This document shows positions 1 through 11,616 of a stretch of 64,000 nt of DNA, piece after piece. This DNA comes from Chamaelirium japonicum (lineage: Eukaryota; Streptophyta; Magnoliopsida; Liliales; Melanthiaceae). Below the pieces are notes generated by a model. It ran no database searches, was not told the origin of the DNA, and saw only the letters and a list, made by a program, of their open reading frames with translations. Both the position numbers and the translations under genes were made by a program. Location: contig OX393557.1 in NCBI GenBank assembly GCA_947650365.1, positions 49,749,472 through 49,813,471 on the forward strand. The letters are read 5' to 3'. Each line of letters begins with the position of its first letter. The stretch's first letter is position 1.

Positions 1-59
1 ACGGACACCCATTTCAACGGCGATCATCAAATCCCGTGAGTCTTCCTTCACTTCACCCC

Positions 60-700
60 CTTTCGACGGCTCCTACACTTCACCCCCTTTCAACGACTCC
101 TATACTTCACCTCCATCCTTTGCGATTTTTTTCATATATGTTTGATTAACTTCTTTATTGTACCATTTGATTACTTTTGATTTCATTAACAACAACAACC
201 AATCGAGAAAAAGGAATGAAATCAACAAAAAGTAGTTGAATATTAACATCATATTTTAGGACGAAAGATGGACGAAAGATGGACGAAAAATGAACGAAAT
301 TGATAAAATTGGCTATTCATCATTATGGTTAGGACGAAAAAGGGATGAAATCGACAAAATTAGCTGAATTTATATTATATTGGTCGTGATGAGTCCTACA
401 CTTCACCCCCTTTCAACGACTCATATACTTCACCTCCATTTTTCATATATGTTTGATTAACTTCTTCATTGTATTTGATTACTTTATGATTTCATTAACA
501 ACAATAACCAATCGAGAAAAAGGAACGAAATCAACAAAAAGTAGTTGAATATTAACAGCACATTTTAGGACGAAAGATGGACGAAAAATGAACGAAATTG
601 ATAAAATTGGCTATTCATCATTATGGTTAGGACGAAAAAGGGATGAAATCGACAAAATTAGCTGAATTTATATTATATTGGTCGTGATGAGTCTAGTATG
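60..700. repeat. Tandem duplication of about 320 bp in the MULE leader
   Basis: Two similar blocks follow each other. The string CTACACTTCACCCCC occurs near 71 and again near 393, and each is followed by the same order of motifs: an ATATGTTTGATTAACTTC stretch, AACAACAA-rich DNA, and GACGAAAGATGGACGAAA. The rest of 1-923 is AT-rich and has no gene. It probably contains the 5' terminal sequence and promoter of the transposase gene. Confidence 0.7.
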
Positions 701-923
701 TATTGGTCGTGATAAGTCTAGTATGTATTGGATACGTATGATTAATTTTTGGTATCAAATTTGGTATTGTTGAGTTTTGATATTGTGGTTCTATGCTTAA
801 AATAGTAACATCACATTGTAGGATGAAAAAGTGATGAAATCGATAAAATGATTCATATTTGATATCAAATTTTATATTGCTGAGTTTTGATATTGTGATT
901 CTATGCTAACAGGGATTTGAAAT

Positions 924-3761
924 ATGGATTCAACATTACCGATACTTTGTTGTTACGATGGAGAATTGTTATATTTGAAAGAAAAATACGAGTACAGGGG
1001 TGGAAGAACTAAAAGTATCATTTTATCTACAAAATCGGATTTTGACTGTCTTCTTCAGGAAATTTATAAAATTACAAATGATAGTCTCAAAGAGTATGAA
1101 ATCACAATGAAGGTTTTATATCCAAGTACACTTGCATGTCCTCCTGCCGAAATTGTGGATGATAATGATGTTGCAGTATTTATTGCCCATAACATCCGAG
1201 CCAATAATAGCAAAGTCCCATTGCTGATAAGCAGAGTGCTGAAAAATCCGAGATCTATTGACAGGTCGATTGAAATCGAACAACTCGGTAGTAAGAGGAA
1301 GTTGAAAGAAACGACACAGGTGTCTCGTAAAACACCTTGTGTAGTTACCCCTCCCGTTGACTTAAAAAATATCTCGACGTCATCGGAGCTTCATTGTTCG
1401 ATATCGTCATCATTCGGTGTTGGAGATTTGCATACGGATGAAAAGATTGATATTAATTATGGCGAGGATTTCAGTTTTGTACCATGCACACTAGATGTCA
1501 GTCAACGTATTGAGTACAAGAGTGTGGAGAAACCTGAAGACAACCCTCTATTATTTGACATTGTTATGAATGACAGAAGGTATGAATAATTTTTTCAAAT
1601 ATCTTATATTGTAATTCTGATGATTAATTAGTTCATGTACTTATATGTTTTTAAATAATATATGCCCAGTAAGGTGAATATAGATGACGATCAGCAGGGA
1701 TCAAGAAGAGATGCAAAATTATCTATAGATCTTAACCAGAAGCCTGCTGGTTGTCATGTATTGGAGGAATTATTCATTGACACTCCTGCGGATATGGTAG
1801 TATCTTCAAAGCACACTCAACAGAATAGTCAGCTGAAGGATAAGGATATTATCTGTAAGCAAGAAGGAAGTAAGACTGAAAAACAAAGAAGTAAGAAAGA
1901 AGTACCACTGAGACATAGCCAGAAAGAGTGTTTTGCCAGCAGTAGTTGGATGGAAAACGATGAACGTAAGTCTTCAATACCTGATTCGGTTTTGGTTTAT
2001 GAAGACAAATACGTACCTTACGAATTCCCTATTGCTGTTGAAGTAAAAGATGATTATCAACAACTTTATCCTAATCAGATGTTTATAGATAAAGACACAT
2101 TGATCAAGATGGTACAGAAGAATGCTTTATTTACAAACACTGAGTACAAGGTGATGAAGTCCAGCAGAACAAGATATGCATTAAAATGTAAAAGAGAAAA
2201 TTGCAGTTGGAGATTACATGCAAGTAGACAAAAAGGGTGTGATGTTTTCAAAATTACTTTCCTAGGCCTACACAACTGCTCATTGCCGCAGCGTGGAATT
2301 GATCATCGACAAGCTACAAGCAAGTTGATATGTGATTTTGTGAAAGCTCGAATAGAAGCACATGTATTGTACTCTCCCAAAGCAATTATATGTGATGTGC
2401 AACAAGAATTTGGTGTGCAGATCACTTATCGAAAAGCATGGCTGGCAAGGGAGATGGCAATTGCTCTTTTAAGAGGCTCATACGAGGACTCGTATGTAAT
2501 TCTTCCAGCATATTGTCATGAAGTTGCACAAAATAATCCTGGAACCATCACTAATATTTTAAGGGAAGGAGACAGATTTAAGGCTGTTTTTATGGCTCTT
2601 GGTCCATGTTTACGTAGTTTTCAAAGACAAAATCTAAGACCAGTAATAGCCGTTGACGGATCTCATTTAAAAGGCAAGTACAAAAGTACTTTATTTATTG
2701 CAACCACTTTGGATGGAGATAATCATATATTTCCCGTGGCTATTGGGATTGGTGAATCGGAGAACAATGAAAGTTAGAATTGGTTCTTAACACAACTGCG
2801 GGACAGCTTGGGTCAAGTTAATGATTTGGTTATTATATCCGACCGACACAAGGCTTTATTGGCTCAAGTTCCTATTGTCTTTCCGGATGCTGTACATGGT
2901 TATTGTGCGTTCCATATTTCGCAAAACATGTATGCCAAATTCAAACAACAAAGATTATACTCTTACTTTTATACAGCTGCAAAGGCAACAAGAGAATCAA
3001 AGTTTCATCAAGTGATGGAAACTATAAAGCACATGAATGAAGATGCACATGACTGGTTACGAGAAATTGAGCCAGCAAAATGGACTACAGCGTATTTCAC
3101 ACGCAGAAGGTATAATATTATAACCACAAATAGTTCTGAAAGTTACAATAGTGTCCTAAAAGATATCAGAGAACTACCCATCACTATGATTTTGGAGCAA
3201 TATCGGTTAAAGCTCCAACTTTTATGGTTCAAACGAAGAAATACGGCAACAACTTTGACAACAAAACTAACAAAATGGGCAGAAAATCAGCTAGCCGGAG
3301 ATATGGATAGAGCTCGTGGCACAGCGTGTCATCCTATTAATCTCGATGAGTATATGGTCAGATCTATACAATATTGTGATCATGTAGTTTTAAGCAATCG
3401 AAAATGCACATGCCGTAAATTTGATGTGATGGCCATGCCATGTTCACATGCATTAGCCGGAATTGCACAGTATAAGATGGATCCTTATCTATTTTGTGCA
3501 CACTACTATACAGCGGATAACTACAGGGCAACCTATGCAGAATCTATATATCCAGTTGCTGATAAAAGTGAGTGGAAGACCCCAGAAAGTATTCAATCAG
3601 CTAATAAACTAATCCCACCTATTGGAAAAAAAACAGCGGGAAGGCCAAAGAAAAAAAGAATTCTCTCACAGGGTGAGGAACGCCGGACTGTCAAATGTGC
3701 TAGATGTAAACGTTCTGGACATAATAAAAAATCATGTAACTTTCCTATTATTACAGAGTAA
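924..3761 (+). pseudogene. mudrA: mudrA-like MULE transposase, one in-frame stop
   Basis: The product would be the DDE transposase that cuts and integrates the MULE. Exon 1 (924-1579) encodes an N-terminal region often seen in plant mudrA proteins. A GT...AG intron (1580-1669) joins it in frame to exon 2 (1670-3761). Exon 2 has a MuDR-type zinc finger (CKRENC ... HNC, about 2190-2280) and the MULE catalytic core: first Asp in VDGSHLKGKY (about 2652) and second Asp in SDRHK with downstream C..H (about 2838-2920). A SWIM finger follows (CTCRKF ... CSH, about 3405-3455), then a terminal CCHC knuckle (CARCKRSGHNKKSC, about 3700-3735). A TAG at 2775-2777 lies in the same frame on both sides, where relatives have Trp. 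An optional 3' splice (3757 to 3961) would add only seven codons. Apart from the stop the frame is open. Confidence 0.88.
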
Positions 3762-4011
3762 AGGTATCATGTTTTTTTACTTGTTCCCTTTATAACTTTA
3801 CACATACTTCTTCCAGTCATTATAACATGTCTGACTGAATTATTGAAATCACTATGATTACTTGTTGTTATATATGCATATTATGATATATATTCTTGTT
3901 TTTAATTTCTGCATTTTTTTTCAACATTTATAAAACTTATTGAATGACATGATTATATAGGTATCGTACCTATGGCAAATAAATACTATATGGTATCGTT
4001 CATTCCGTTCC

Positions 4012-4230
4012 TTGGAGGAGGCTGAAGGTCACTTATCCAAGTTCCAAAGTGAGCATCTCCCTCCTGATAAACATCATGATATCCCTTTGGATAGCAAGCG
4101 TCATGCACCTTCGGATTGCGTCTCTTTTGTCCCTCCCGCTCCTAAGTTTACCACTCGGGAGTGTGGGTTTTGTATGTTAGGAGCACTTTTGGCTATGATG
4201 GTCTTTCTATTTATATTCATTGTAATATGA
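4012..4230 (+). other. Small ORF with a C-terminal membrane segment
   Basis: This 72-codon frame starts at TTG and is open upstream to 3961, directly after a TATATAG acceptor-like site, so it could be a 3' exon rather than a free gene. Its last 20 residues are strongly hydrophobic (GALLAMMVFLFIFIVI) after a short Cys-containing stretch, like a tail-anchor segment. I do not recognise the family. Splicing from the transposase exon at 3757 does not enter this frame, so it may be chance. Confidence 0.25.
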
Positions 4231-4935
4231 ATGAAGGTGATTGTAATGATATGTGAGGGGGAACTCTATTGTAATGATATTTCTGGAGTATTGCATGTCT
4301 CGAATGTTGTAATGTAATGACATATCTTAAGTTTGTAATGTAATGACATTTCTTAAGATTTTGCATTTAAGAAGTTATTCAGTTTGAAAACTGATCTTAT
4401 TTGGTATTTCTTCGCATCCTCTATTTGGAGTTCATGGCGCAGGAAAAAAGTGCAAACTGATCTTAGAAGAACATTGGATATCTTCTGCTTCTCCTATTAC
4501 ATAGAGAGAAAATATCATAGAGAGTGGAAAAAATTTATAGATTGAAAAAAAATTATAGAGAGAGAAAAATAAGGAGAGGTAGTCTCATGTAAAAATATTA
4601 TAGAGAGTGGAAAAATTTATATAGAGAGAAAAAAATTTATAGATTGTTATAGAAAGAGAATCAATATTATAGAGACAAAAAATTATAGAGAGAGAAAAAA
4701 ATTATAGAGAGATAAAAATTATAGAGAGAAAAAATTATAGAGAGATAAAAATTAGAGTGAACAAAAATTATAGAGAGAGAAAAAATAGACAAAATTTGTA
4801 GAGAGAGAAAAAATATAGAGAGAAAAAAAATTATAGAGACAAAAAAATTATAGAGACAAAATTATAGAGAGAAGAAATTATAGAGAGATAAACATTAGAG
4901 TGAACAAAAATTATAGAGAAAGAAAACATAAAAGA
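4231..4935. repeat. AT-rich spacer and ATAGAGAGAGAAAAA-rich simple repeats
   Basis: From 4231 to about 4490 the DNA is AT-rich with no gene. From about 4500 to 4935 it is a degenerate run of ATTATAGAGAGAGAAAAA-like units. It leads into the first 91-bp array. Confidence 0.7.
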
Positions 4936-5870
4936 AATTTGTGATTTCGTCCAATTTTCGTCCAACTTTCGTCGACGAAAACTAGAAGAAATTTGTTATT
5001 TCGTCCGATTTTCGTCACAAAGCCCATAGCCACTCTCGGCCAGAACTGACTGTGATTTTTCGGCGACGAAAACTAGACGAAATTTGGTATTTCGTCCGAT
5101 TTTCGTCACACAGCCCATAGCCACTCTCGGCCAGAACTGACTGTGCTTTTTCGGTGATGAAAACTAGACGAAATTTGGTATTTTGTCCATTTTTCGTCAC
5201 ACAGCCCATAGCCACTCTCGGCCAAAACTGACTGTGCTTTTTCGGCGACGAAAACTAGACGAAATTTGGTATTTCGTCCGATTTTCGTCACACAGCCCAT
5301 AGCCACTCTCGGCCAGAACTGACTGTGCTTTTTCGGCGACGAAAACTAGACGAAATTTGGTATTTCGTCCAATTTTCGTCACACAGCCCATAGCCACTCT
5401 CGGCCAAAACTGACTGTGCTTTTTCGGCGACGAAAACTAGACGAAATTTGGTATTTCGTCCGATTTTCGTCACACAGCCCATAGCCACTCTCGGCCAGAA
5501 CTGACTGTGCTTTTTCGGCGACGAAAACTAGACGAAATTTGGTATTTCGTCCATTTTTCGTCACACAGCCCATAGCCACTCTCGGCCAAAACTGACTGTG
5601 CTTTTTCGGCGACGAAAACTAGACGAAATTTGGTATTTCGTCCGATTTTCGTCACACAACCAAAAGCCAGTATCTGGCAGAAATGACTGTGATTTTTTTA
5701 GGACGAAAACTAGACGAAAACTCGACGAAACATAGACGAAATTTGTTATTTCATCCTGATTTCGTCTCACAGCCCAAAGACAGTCTCGGTTAGCCTGATT
5801 GTGTAATTTTTCTTCGACGAAACATAGACGAAATTTGTTATTTCGTCCGAATTTTGTCTATATTTTAACA
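4936..5870. repeat. 91-bp tandem array, copy 1 (about 10 units)
   Basis: Units repeat every 91 bp and contain GACGAAAACTAGACGAAATT, then TTTCGTCC..TTTTCGTC, then CCATAGCCACTCTCGGCC and AACTGACTGTG. The outer units are more divergent. Because 91 is not a multiple of three, reading frames rotate, so the repeated minus-strand ORFs of 61-69 codons are artefacts. A related array in the same orientation lies at 9870-10795, on the other side of the protease gene. Confidence 0.95.
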
Positions 5871-5894
5871 GGTTGTATGGGCAGTCTCTGGCAG

Positions 5895-6420
5895 GTTTCA
5901 CTGTGATGCAAATTACAACAAATTACAAACAACATATCATTCCAACTTCCAACAAATTACAAACAACATATCATTCCATTACAAACAACATATCATTCCA
6001 TTACAAATTTCACTGTGATCCAACTTCCAACAAATTACAAACAACATATCATTCCATTACAAACAACATATCATTCCATTACAAATTTCACTATGATCCA
6101 ACTTCCAATAAATTACAAACAACATATCATTCCATTACAAACAACATATCATTCCATTACAAATTTCACTGTGATTCAACTTCCAACAAATTACAAACAA
6201 CATATCATTCCATTACAAATTCCAACAAATTACAAATAACTTTGATCCAACTTCCAACAATTACAAACAACATATCATTCCATTACAAATTCCAACAAAT
6301 TACAAATAACTTTGATCCAACTTCCAAATCATCGAGTCATTCCTTCAGTCATAGCCCTTCCATTACAAATTACAACAAAGTACAACATATTACAAATTAC
6401 AAATTCCAACAAATAACAAG
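5895..6420. repeat. 78-79-bp minisatellite, ACTTCCAACAAATTACAAAC type
   Basis: The phrase TTTCACTGTGATCCAACTTCC and its variants recur at about 6006, 6085 and 6163. Each is followed by runs of ACAAACAACATATCATTCCATT. It lies just downstream of the last exon of the minus-strand protease gene. The 204-codon ORF across it is a product of the repeat. Confidence 0.85.
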
Positions 6421-6459
6421 TTCTTTGATGCATCGAGTCATCCCAATCGTCATGGCCCT

Positions 6460-9400
6460 TCAATCTACATATTTATGCAAAATTTGATATGCAATTCGCC
6501 TTCGAAATGAGGTCATATCAACCTACAAATTTAAACAATTAGATTGCAAGTATAATTATTGAATATTATAACTGACTGAATATTACATTGCAAACAACTG
6601 AATATTATACCTGACTGAAATCGATCTTTTTGTTGCAGCTATAATAATTGGCAAAACACATCAAAAATACGCCACAATCAAACCTATATAACATATAAAA
6701 TTGTTAGTTGTATAAAAGGACTAATATTTTATTGTCAGCATTTCGTAATAAAAACTTACCCATTGTTTTGCCTAGGATGATCTTTACCATTCTTGCTTAT
6801 CCATTTTGCACCCTGTAATGCATTTTCATCTCCCAAAAAAATTAAAAACATTGGTAGAATTTCTAAAAATGCTTCTACCTTTTTCCTATACTTAGAAACA
6901 GGGTCACTATAAAGAGAGTCTATCAAAACTAATTGCCTATCCTGCATATGAAGAATCCCAAGATACCAATGTTGGTTTTCTTCATTGATAGGGATTATTA
7001 CGTATGAACACTTCCATAACGGAATGATATCCCCTTTATCATCTTTGAGAGGACAACCGAATTCTTTGGGCCACCTATATGATGCAATGAAGGCATACAT
7101 AAGGTGATCTTTATCTAGGTTGCTTTTATCGTAACTTTGTACAAAGTCCTTCCAATCCTTATAGCATGTTTGACATAATATCTGCAATTCAAACATGAAT
7201 AATAAATATTTATTGAATTGTGAGAAAAATTTTTATACAAATACTATTAAGAATGAGAGATATACCCAAGAATATGTCCTAGCCAAAGAAATGGTGAATG
7301 TTGTACTGGTCTTATTCCTTAACTTGCGCTCTTCAAGTAAGTACATATATACATCAATATGCTGCAACAATATAAAGTTTTAAACGATTGAATATGACAT
7401 ATCGAGATATATCAAAAAAAATAATTGATATAAACTCACCTCGCTCATCACCCATGATGTGCGCTCATATAGTTTGTTAATTAAGTAAGGGGTTATAAAG
7501 AACCCATCAATTACAACTTCAGGCCTATATTGACAATGATAGAATTAATTACTAAGAGGCAAAATATGTTATCATTCAAAAATAGATTATATAGTGACTA
7601 TACTTACAAATTATTTCTGTTGTTATCAAGAAAAGCTATCATTGTCTCTCTCTCTTCAGACGAAAGTCTTCTTATCGATTTTTCCACGTCAACGACCTCC
7701 TCTTCTTGTATTTCCTTACGGAGAATTTTTCTCTTTTTGTAGGTGGTGTATGGAGAGCTTATTTTTCGACCCGGTTTCTTCAACCGCTGTGATGTTAAAC
7801 CTTTGAATGTAACCCTCTCCACCACCACCTCGTCTCCCTCCTCATCATCCTTCTCCTTCTTCTCCTTCTCCTTCTCCATTTTATCCTTTTCTTTTTTCTC
7901 CTCCTTCACCTTCTCCTTCTCCTCCTCCTCCTCCTCCTCCTCCTTCTTCTTCTCGTTCTTCTTCTCCTTCTCCTTCTCCTCCTCATCCTCATCCTCATCC
8001 TCATCCTCCTTCTTCTTCTCATTCTCCTTCTTCTCCTCCTCCTCCTCCTCCTCCTCCTCCTTCTTCTTCTCCTCATCCTCCTTCTTCTCCTCCTCATCCT
8101 CCTTCTTCTTGTCCTTCTTCTTCTGCACATACCGTTAAAGATAAACATATAGTTAATGCATACGTATACAAAAAGCAAATAATTATAGAATACATAGGAA
8201 TCGTTATTGGTTTACCTGACTCTCTGCAATGATGCATAATAGTTCTCCAACTCTCTCCTCAAGTGAGGAGATCTTCTTTTCATATTTCTCCTCAATTGAG
8301 GAGATCTTCCTTTGACATTCCTCAAACTTCTCCTGAAGTGAGCATAATTTTTTTTCAAATTTCTCCTCAAGTGAGGAGAATCTTTCCTCAAACTTCACTT
8401 CATCGGATCTGTTAAAAGCTTCCGGTGCAGTCAACAACAGCTGCTTGCCTTCGAAGGGAGAAGCCTCAGTATCAAATAGATTTTGCAGCAGATCATTTGT
8501 CTTCTCCTCTTCTGTGAGAGTCAGCTCTTTCAAAATCTGAGCCTATTAATACATTCAGACAAAAAAATTAATAATTATACGATGCATCTATTACTTTAAT
8601 CTAAGCAATTAAAAACTCATATACTTACTTTATTTGAATTCACAATATCATTTATTCTTTGGTGTGACGTTACTCTTATGTCATACCAATTGAGTAATCT
8701 CGGCCATCTTGGATGCTCAAGCATCATGGCACATACACTCCCCAGTTGGGGAATCCGTTCGAATGCCCATGCCTGTAGCAAATAATTAAAGAAAAATTAA
8801 TACAAATATCAAACAATAGATACTATGAATTGTTTATGTATAGAATAATACCTGTAAAATGTACATGCATCCAAAAATATTATACTTTGGTGGCCACTTA
8901 GTAACATTTACTGCACCTTCAAGCCCAGATATAATATTGCTATAACAGAGGTTACCCCAAGGGTAGCTATTGAAACCGTCCAGATCATCCACCAATCTCA
9001 AATATCTTTCCGGTACGTTGACATTCTTGTTGCTCCCAAGAATGACACTTTCCAAAAGAAGTACCAAAGAAAGTTTTATTGCATCATCTGGAACTGCAGT
9101 TGCTATGATTGAAGCCATTAAAGAGGCCTGAGTAGCCCCGCGTGGAAAGTATCTGCTTCTCAAGTTGTCTGACCCTATCTCTAGCATCGGAGGAGGAGGC
9201 CCAAGACCAAACCGGAGTCCAGAAACTAAAGAAAACTCCAACGGAGATAAGGAAATAGTCTGGCCATCCAAATCAAACTTCAGACCACCTAAGTGTCTTT
9301 GCCACAAATAATGAATGACACTTGGGGAAATCATAGCTCGTGCACCGCGTGTCCAATCAAATAAGAAACCAAAACAACTCCTTTTCATCCTATCCATCAT

Positions 9401-9667
9401 ATCTGTAGAATTGGTTTTTGTATCCATTGCCTTGAAGTGCTACTCAATTTCATTAAGGTATTTAATACTGTTCCTTGCAGAAGCTTTACCAAAATACCTT
9501 AATCTTTCACTTAGCTCCGTGCCCACTTTCTTTTCTTCAACATTCTCTCCCTCTTCTATCTTTCTTTTCTTTTTCTTTACTTCAATAGGTTGTGTAATTA
9601 TAGAAGAAGCAGGGTTCCTATCACCACTTCCACGAGAACGCCCACGACCACGGTGTCTCTTCACCAT
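6460..9667 (-). pseudogene. DUF1985 plus Ulp1-like C48 cysteine protease gene (Kaonashi ULP type), nine exons
   Basis: Exons inferred from GT/AG sites and frame are 9667-8852, 8772-8629, 8542-8216, 8122-7608, 7524-7440, 7361-7266, 7181-6760, 6683-6611 and 6522-6460. They total 2541 bases, 847 codons including the terminal stop, with compatible phases at every junction. Order: a basic start (MVKRHRGRGRSRG, nuclear-signal-like), a DUF1985 domain (DDLDGFNSYPWG), a coiled-coil exon repeating SSLEEKFEKK, a Lys/Glu-rich low-complexity exon, then the C48 protease. Catalytic His is in HWYLGILH, Asp in LIDSL, and Cys in GFDCGVFLMCFA, split by intron 7. Family members are SUMO-protease-like, but the substrate here is unknown. 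The single defect I see is a TAG at 9440-9442 in exon 1, a possible Gln codon change. A start at ATG 9427 would bypass it, giving a shorter protein. Confidence 0.85.
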
Positions 9668-9869
9668 CTGTAAACAAAATATATATATGATGAAAATTTG
9701 GATGATATGTGGACGAAACAATACATAAAATATGGACGAAACTACTATTAGTTATTCTCCAAATACGAAAATACTGTAAGCTTTGTTTGAAGAGAATTGA
9801 TCTCTCAGTTTCTAGATTGAACAAAATATCCTTCCATTAGTCCATGGATACAGATAAAGAATTTGTCAA

Positions 9870-10795
9870 CTGACTGTGACTTTTCGGCAACGAAACATAG
9901 CCGAAATTTGTAATTTCGTCCAATTTTCGTCCAACTTTCGTGACACAGCTCAATGCAAGTCTCGGGCAGAACTGCCAGAACTGACTGTGATTTTTCGGCG
10001 ACGAAAACTAGATGAAATTTGTTATTTCGTCCGATTTTCGTCACACAGGCCATAGCCAGTCACGGCCAGAACTGACTGTGCTTTTTCGGCGACGAAAACT
10101 AGACGAAATTTGTTATTTCGTCCGATTTTCGTCAAACAGACCATAGCCAGTCTCTGCCAGAACTGACTGTGCTTTTTCGGCGACGAAAACTAGACGAAAT
10201 TTGTTATTTCGTCCGATTTTCGTCAAACAGACCATAGCCAGTCTCTGCCAGAACTGACTGTGCTTTTTCGGTGACGAAAACTAGACGAAATTTGTTATTT
10301 CGTCCGATTTTCGTCAAAACAGACCATAGCCAGTCTCTACCAGAACTGACTGTGCTTTTTCGGCGATGAAAACTAGATGAAATTTGTTATTTCGTCCGAT
10401 TTTCGTCAAAACAGACCATAGCCAGTCTCTGCCAGAACTGACTGTGATTTTTCGGCGACGAAAACTAGATGAAATTTGTTATTTCGTCCGATTTTCGTCA
10501 AACAGACCACAGCCAGTCTCTGCCAGAACTGACTGTGATTTTTTGGCGATGAAAACTAGACGAAAATTGTTATTTCGTCCGATTTTCGTCACATAGGCCA
10601 TAGCCAGTCTCGGCCAGAACTGACTGTGATTTATCGGCGACGAAAACTAGACGAAATTTGTTATTTCGTCCGGTTTTCGTCACACAGGCCATAGCCAGTC
10701 TCTGCCAGAACTGACTGTAATTTACGGCGACGAAAACTAGACGAAAGTTGTTATTTCGTCTGATTTTTGTCTCACAGTTTAAAGCCAGTCCCTGG
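9870..10795. repeat. 91-bp tandem array, copy 2 (about 10 units)
   Basis: This is the same repeat family and orientation as 4936-5870, again with GACGAAAACTAGACGAAATT and AACTGACTGTG, but with diagnostic differences (TTTGTTATTTCG, and CATAGCCAGTCTCTGCC in place of CATAGCCACTCTCGGCC). Units within each array resemble one another more than units of the other array. This suggests separate expansion or homogenisation after an initial duplication. The short ORFs in it are artefacts. Confidence 0.93.
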
Positions 10796-10844
10796 CAAAA
10801 ATATAGGGCTAAGGATTTGGGTCTATAGAGCATACCTTGGCAAA

Positions 10845-11110
10845 TCCGACGAAGCCTGAAAGACGAAGCCTCAGCGACGAAGCCTCAACGACGAAGCCTC
10901 AGCGACTGTTGACGTTGACGCCGGTCCGACGAACCCTCGACGACGGTTGATCGTGACAAACCCTCGACGATGAACCCTCGAAGATGAACCCTCGACGACG
11001 CAGCCTCGGCGAAACCAAGTTACCCAGCCACGACGACGCAGCCGGTTGAGTTGGAGGTTGTCGGACGCAGCCTCGACGAAGGTTGTTCGTGACGAAAACA
11101 AGACGAAAGG
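10845..11110. repeat. Short GACGAAGCCTC-type repeats in the MULE tail
   Basis: Degenerate units of about 15-18 bp (GACGAAGCCTCAGC, GACGAACCCTCGAC and variants) fill this stretch. AACCAAGTTACCCAGCC occurs twice, near 11,015 and 11,138. The ORFs here are repeat products. This is probably the subterminal region of the element. Confidence 0.75.
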
Positions 11111-11371
11111 CTCGATTTTCTCTCAAAACTCGTAAGAAACCAAGTTACCCAGCCGAGATAGGTTTTTACAGTGGTAAGGGTCAATATGTCTTTTTACCTG
11201 TTTAGTGTCACCGTGCGACCTGTTTCCCACGTGCTGGTGGCCATTTTCGTGCAGATTTTTTGACGGGGTCCATTCTCAACAATAGTTGAGAGTTGGTGGC
11301 CATTTCGGTAAAAACCTCTTGTTGTGATTGTGTTGAGACCTGATCAAACGTACAAGAAGAATTTTGATGGG

Positions 11372-11545
11372 CATGCAACCCAACCTGACTTTTGCATAGA
11401 CTTGGATTGGAAAAAGAATGTTAATATTGGCACACCACAAATTAGCAGGGCTCCCAACTTCATAAAAAATAAAATACTGGATGTGTCCCCAAGTTCTTTC
11501 ATTCATATTGATCGATGAGACCACTATCGGCTCGACCGACGATGA
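11372..11545 (+). repeat. Dispersed repeat, copy A
   Basis: About 170 bp match 35,018-35,195 in the same orientation. Shared strings include CTTGGATTGGAAAAAGAATG, TGGCACACCACA and AGGGCTCCCAACTT. The two copies bracket the replication-protein-like remnant and its nested insertions. I do not recognise the family. Confidence 0.75.
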
Positions 11546-11616
11546 AAATTATTATTTTTTTATATATTTTAATAATAATTAATCTTTTTTAAACACAGTT
11601 AAACTCCAATTACAAT

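Larger units (their letters stand above)
1..11330. mobile_element. Kaonashi-type Mutator-like element (MULE)
   Basis: This segment combines a mudrA-like transposase on the plus strand with a DUF1985/C48-protease gene on the minus strand, the layout known from the Kaonashi (ULP-carrying) MULEs of plants. The motif GACGAAA recurs in the leader (about 260-640), in both 91-bp arrays and in the tail (10,850-11,110), which supports one element across the whole stretch. I found no long terminal inverted repeats, so it is probably a non-TIR MULE. Its left end may lie at or before position 1. The right end is set at about 11,330 only because the sequence character changes there. The tail 11,111-11,371 holds no gene. 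Confidence 0.75.

Noticed and set aside
5015..5770. Seven near-identical minus-strand ORFs of 61-69 codons
   Set aside because: They are frames of the 91-bp tandem array, with no start context, no known domain and an offset equal to the repeat period.
7743..8178. Ser/Phe-rich plus-strand ORF and Arg-rich minus-strand ORF
   Set aside because: They are other frames of the low-complexity Lys/Glu exon of the minus-strand protease gene.
4936..10795. CRISPR-like array
   Set aside because: Whole 91-bp units repeat with gradual divergence and no unique spacers. The genome is a plant.
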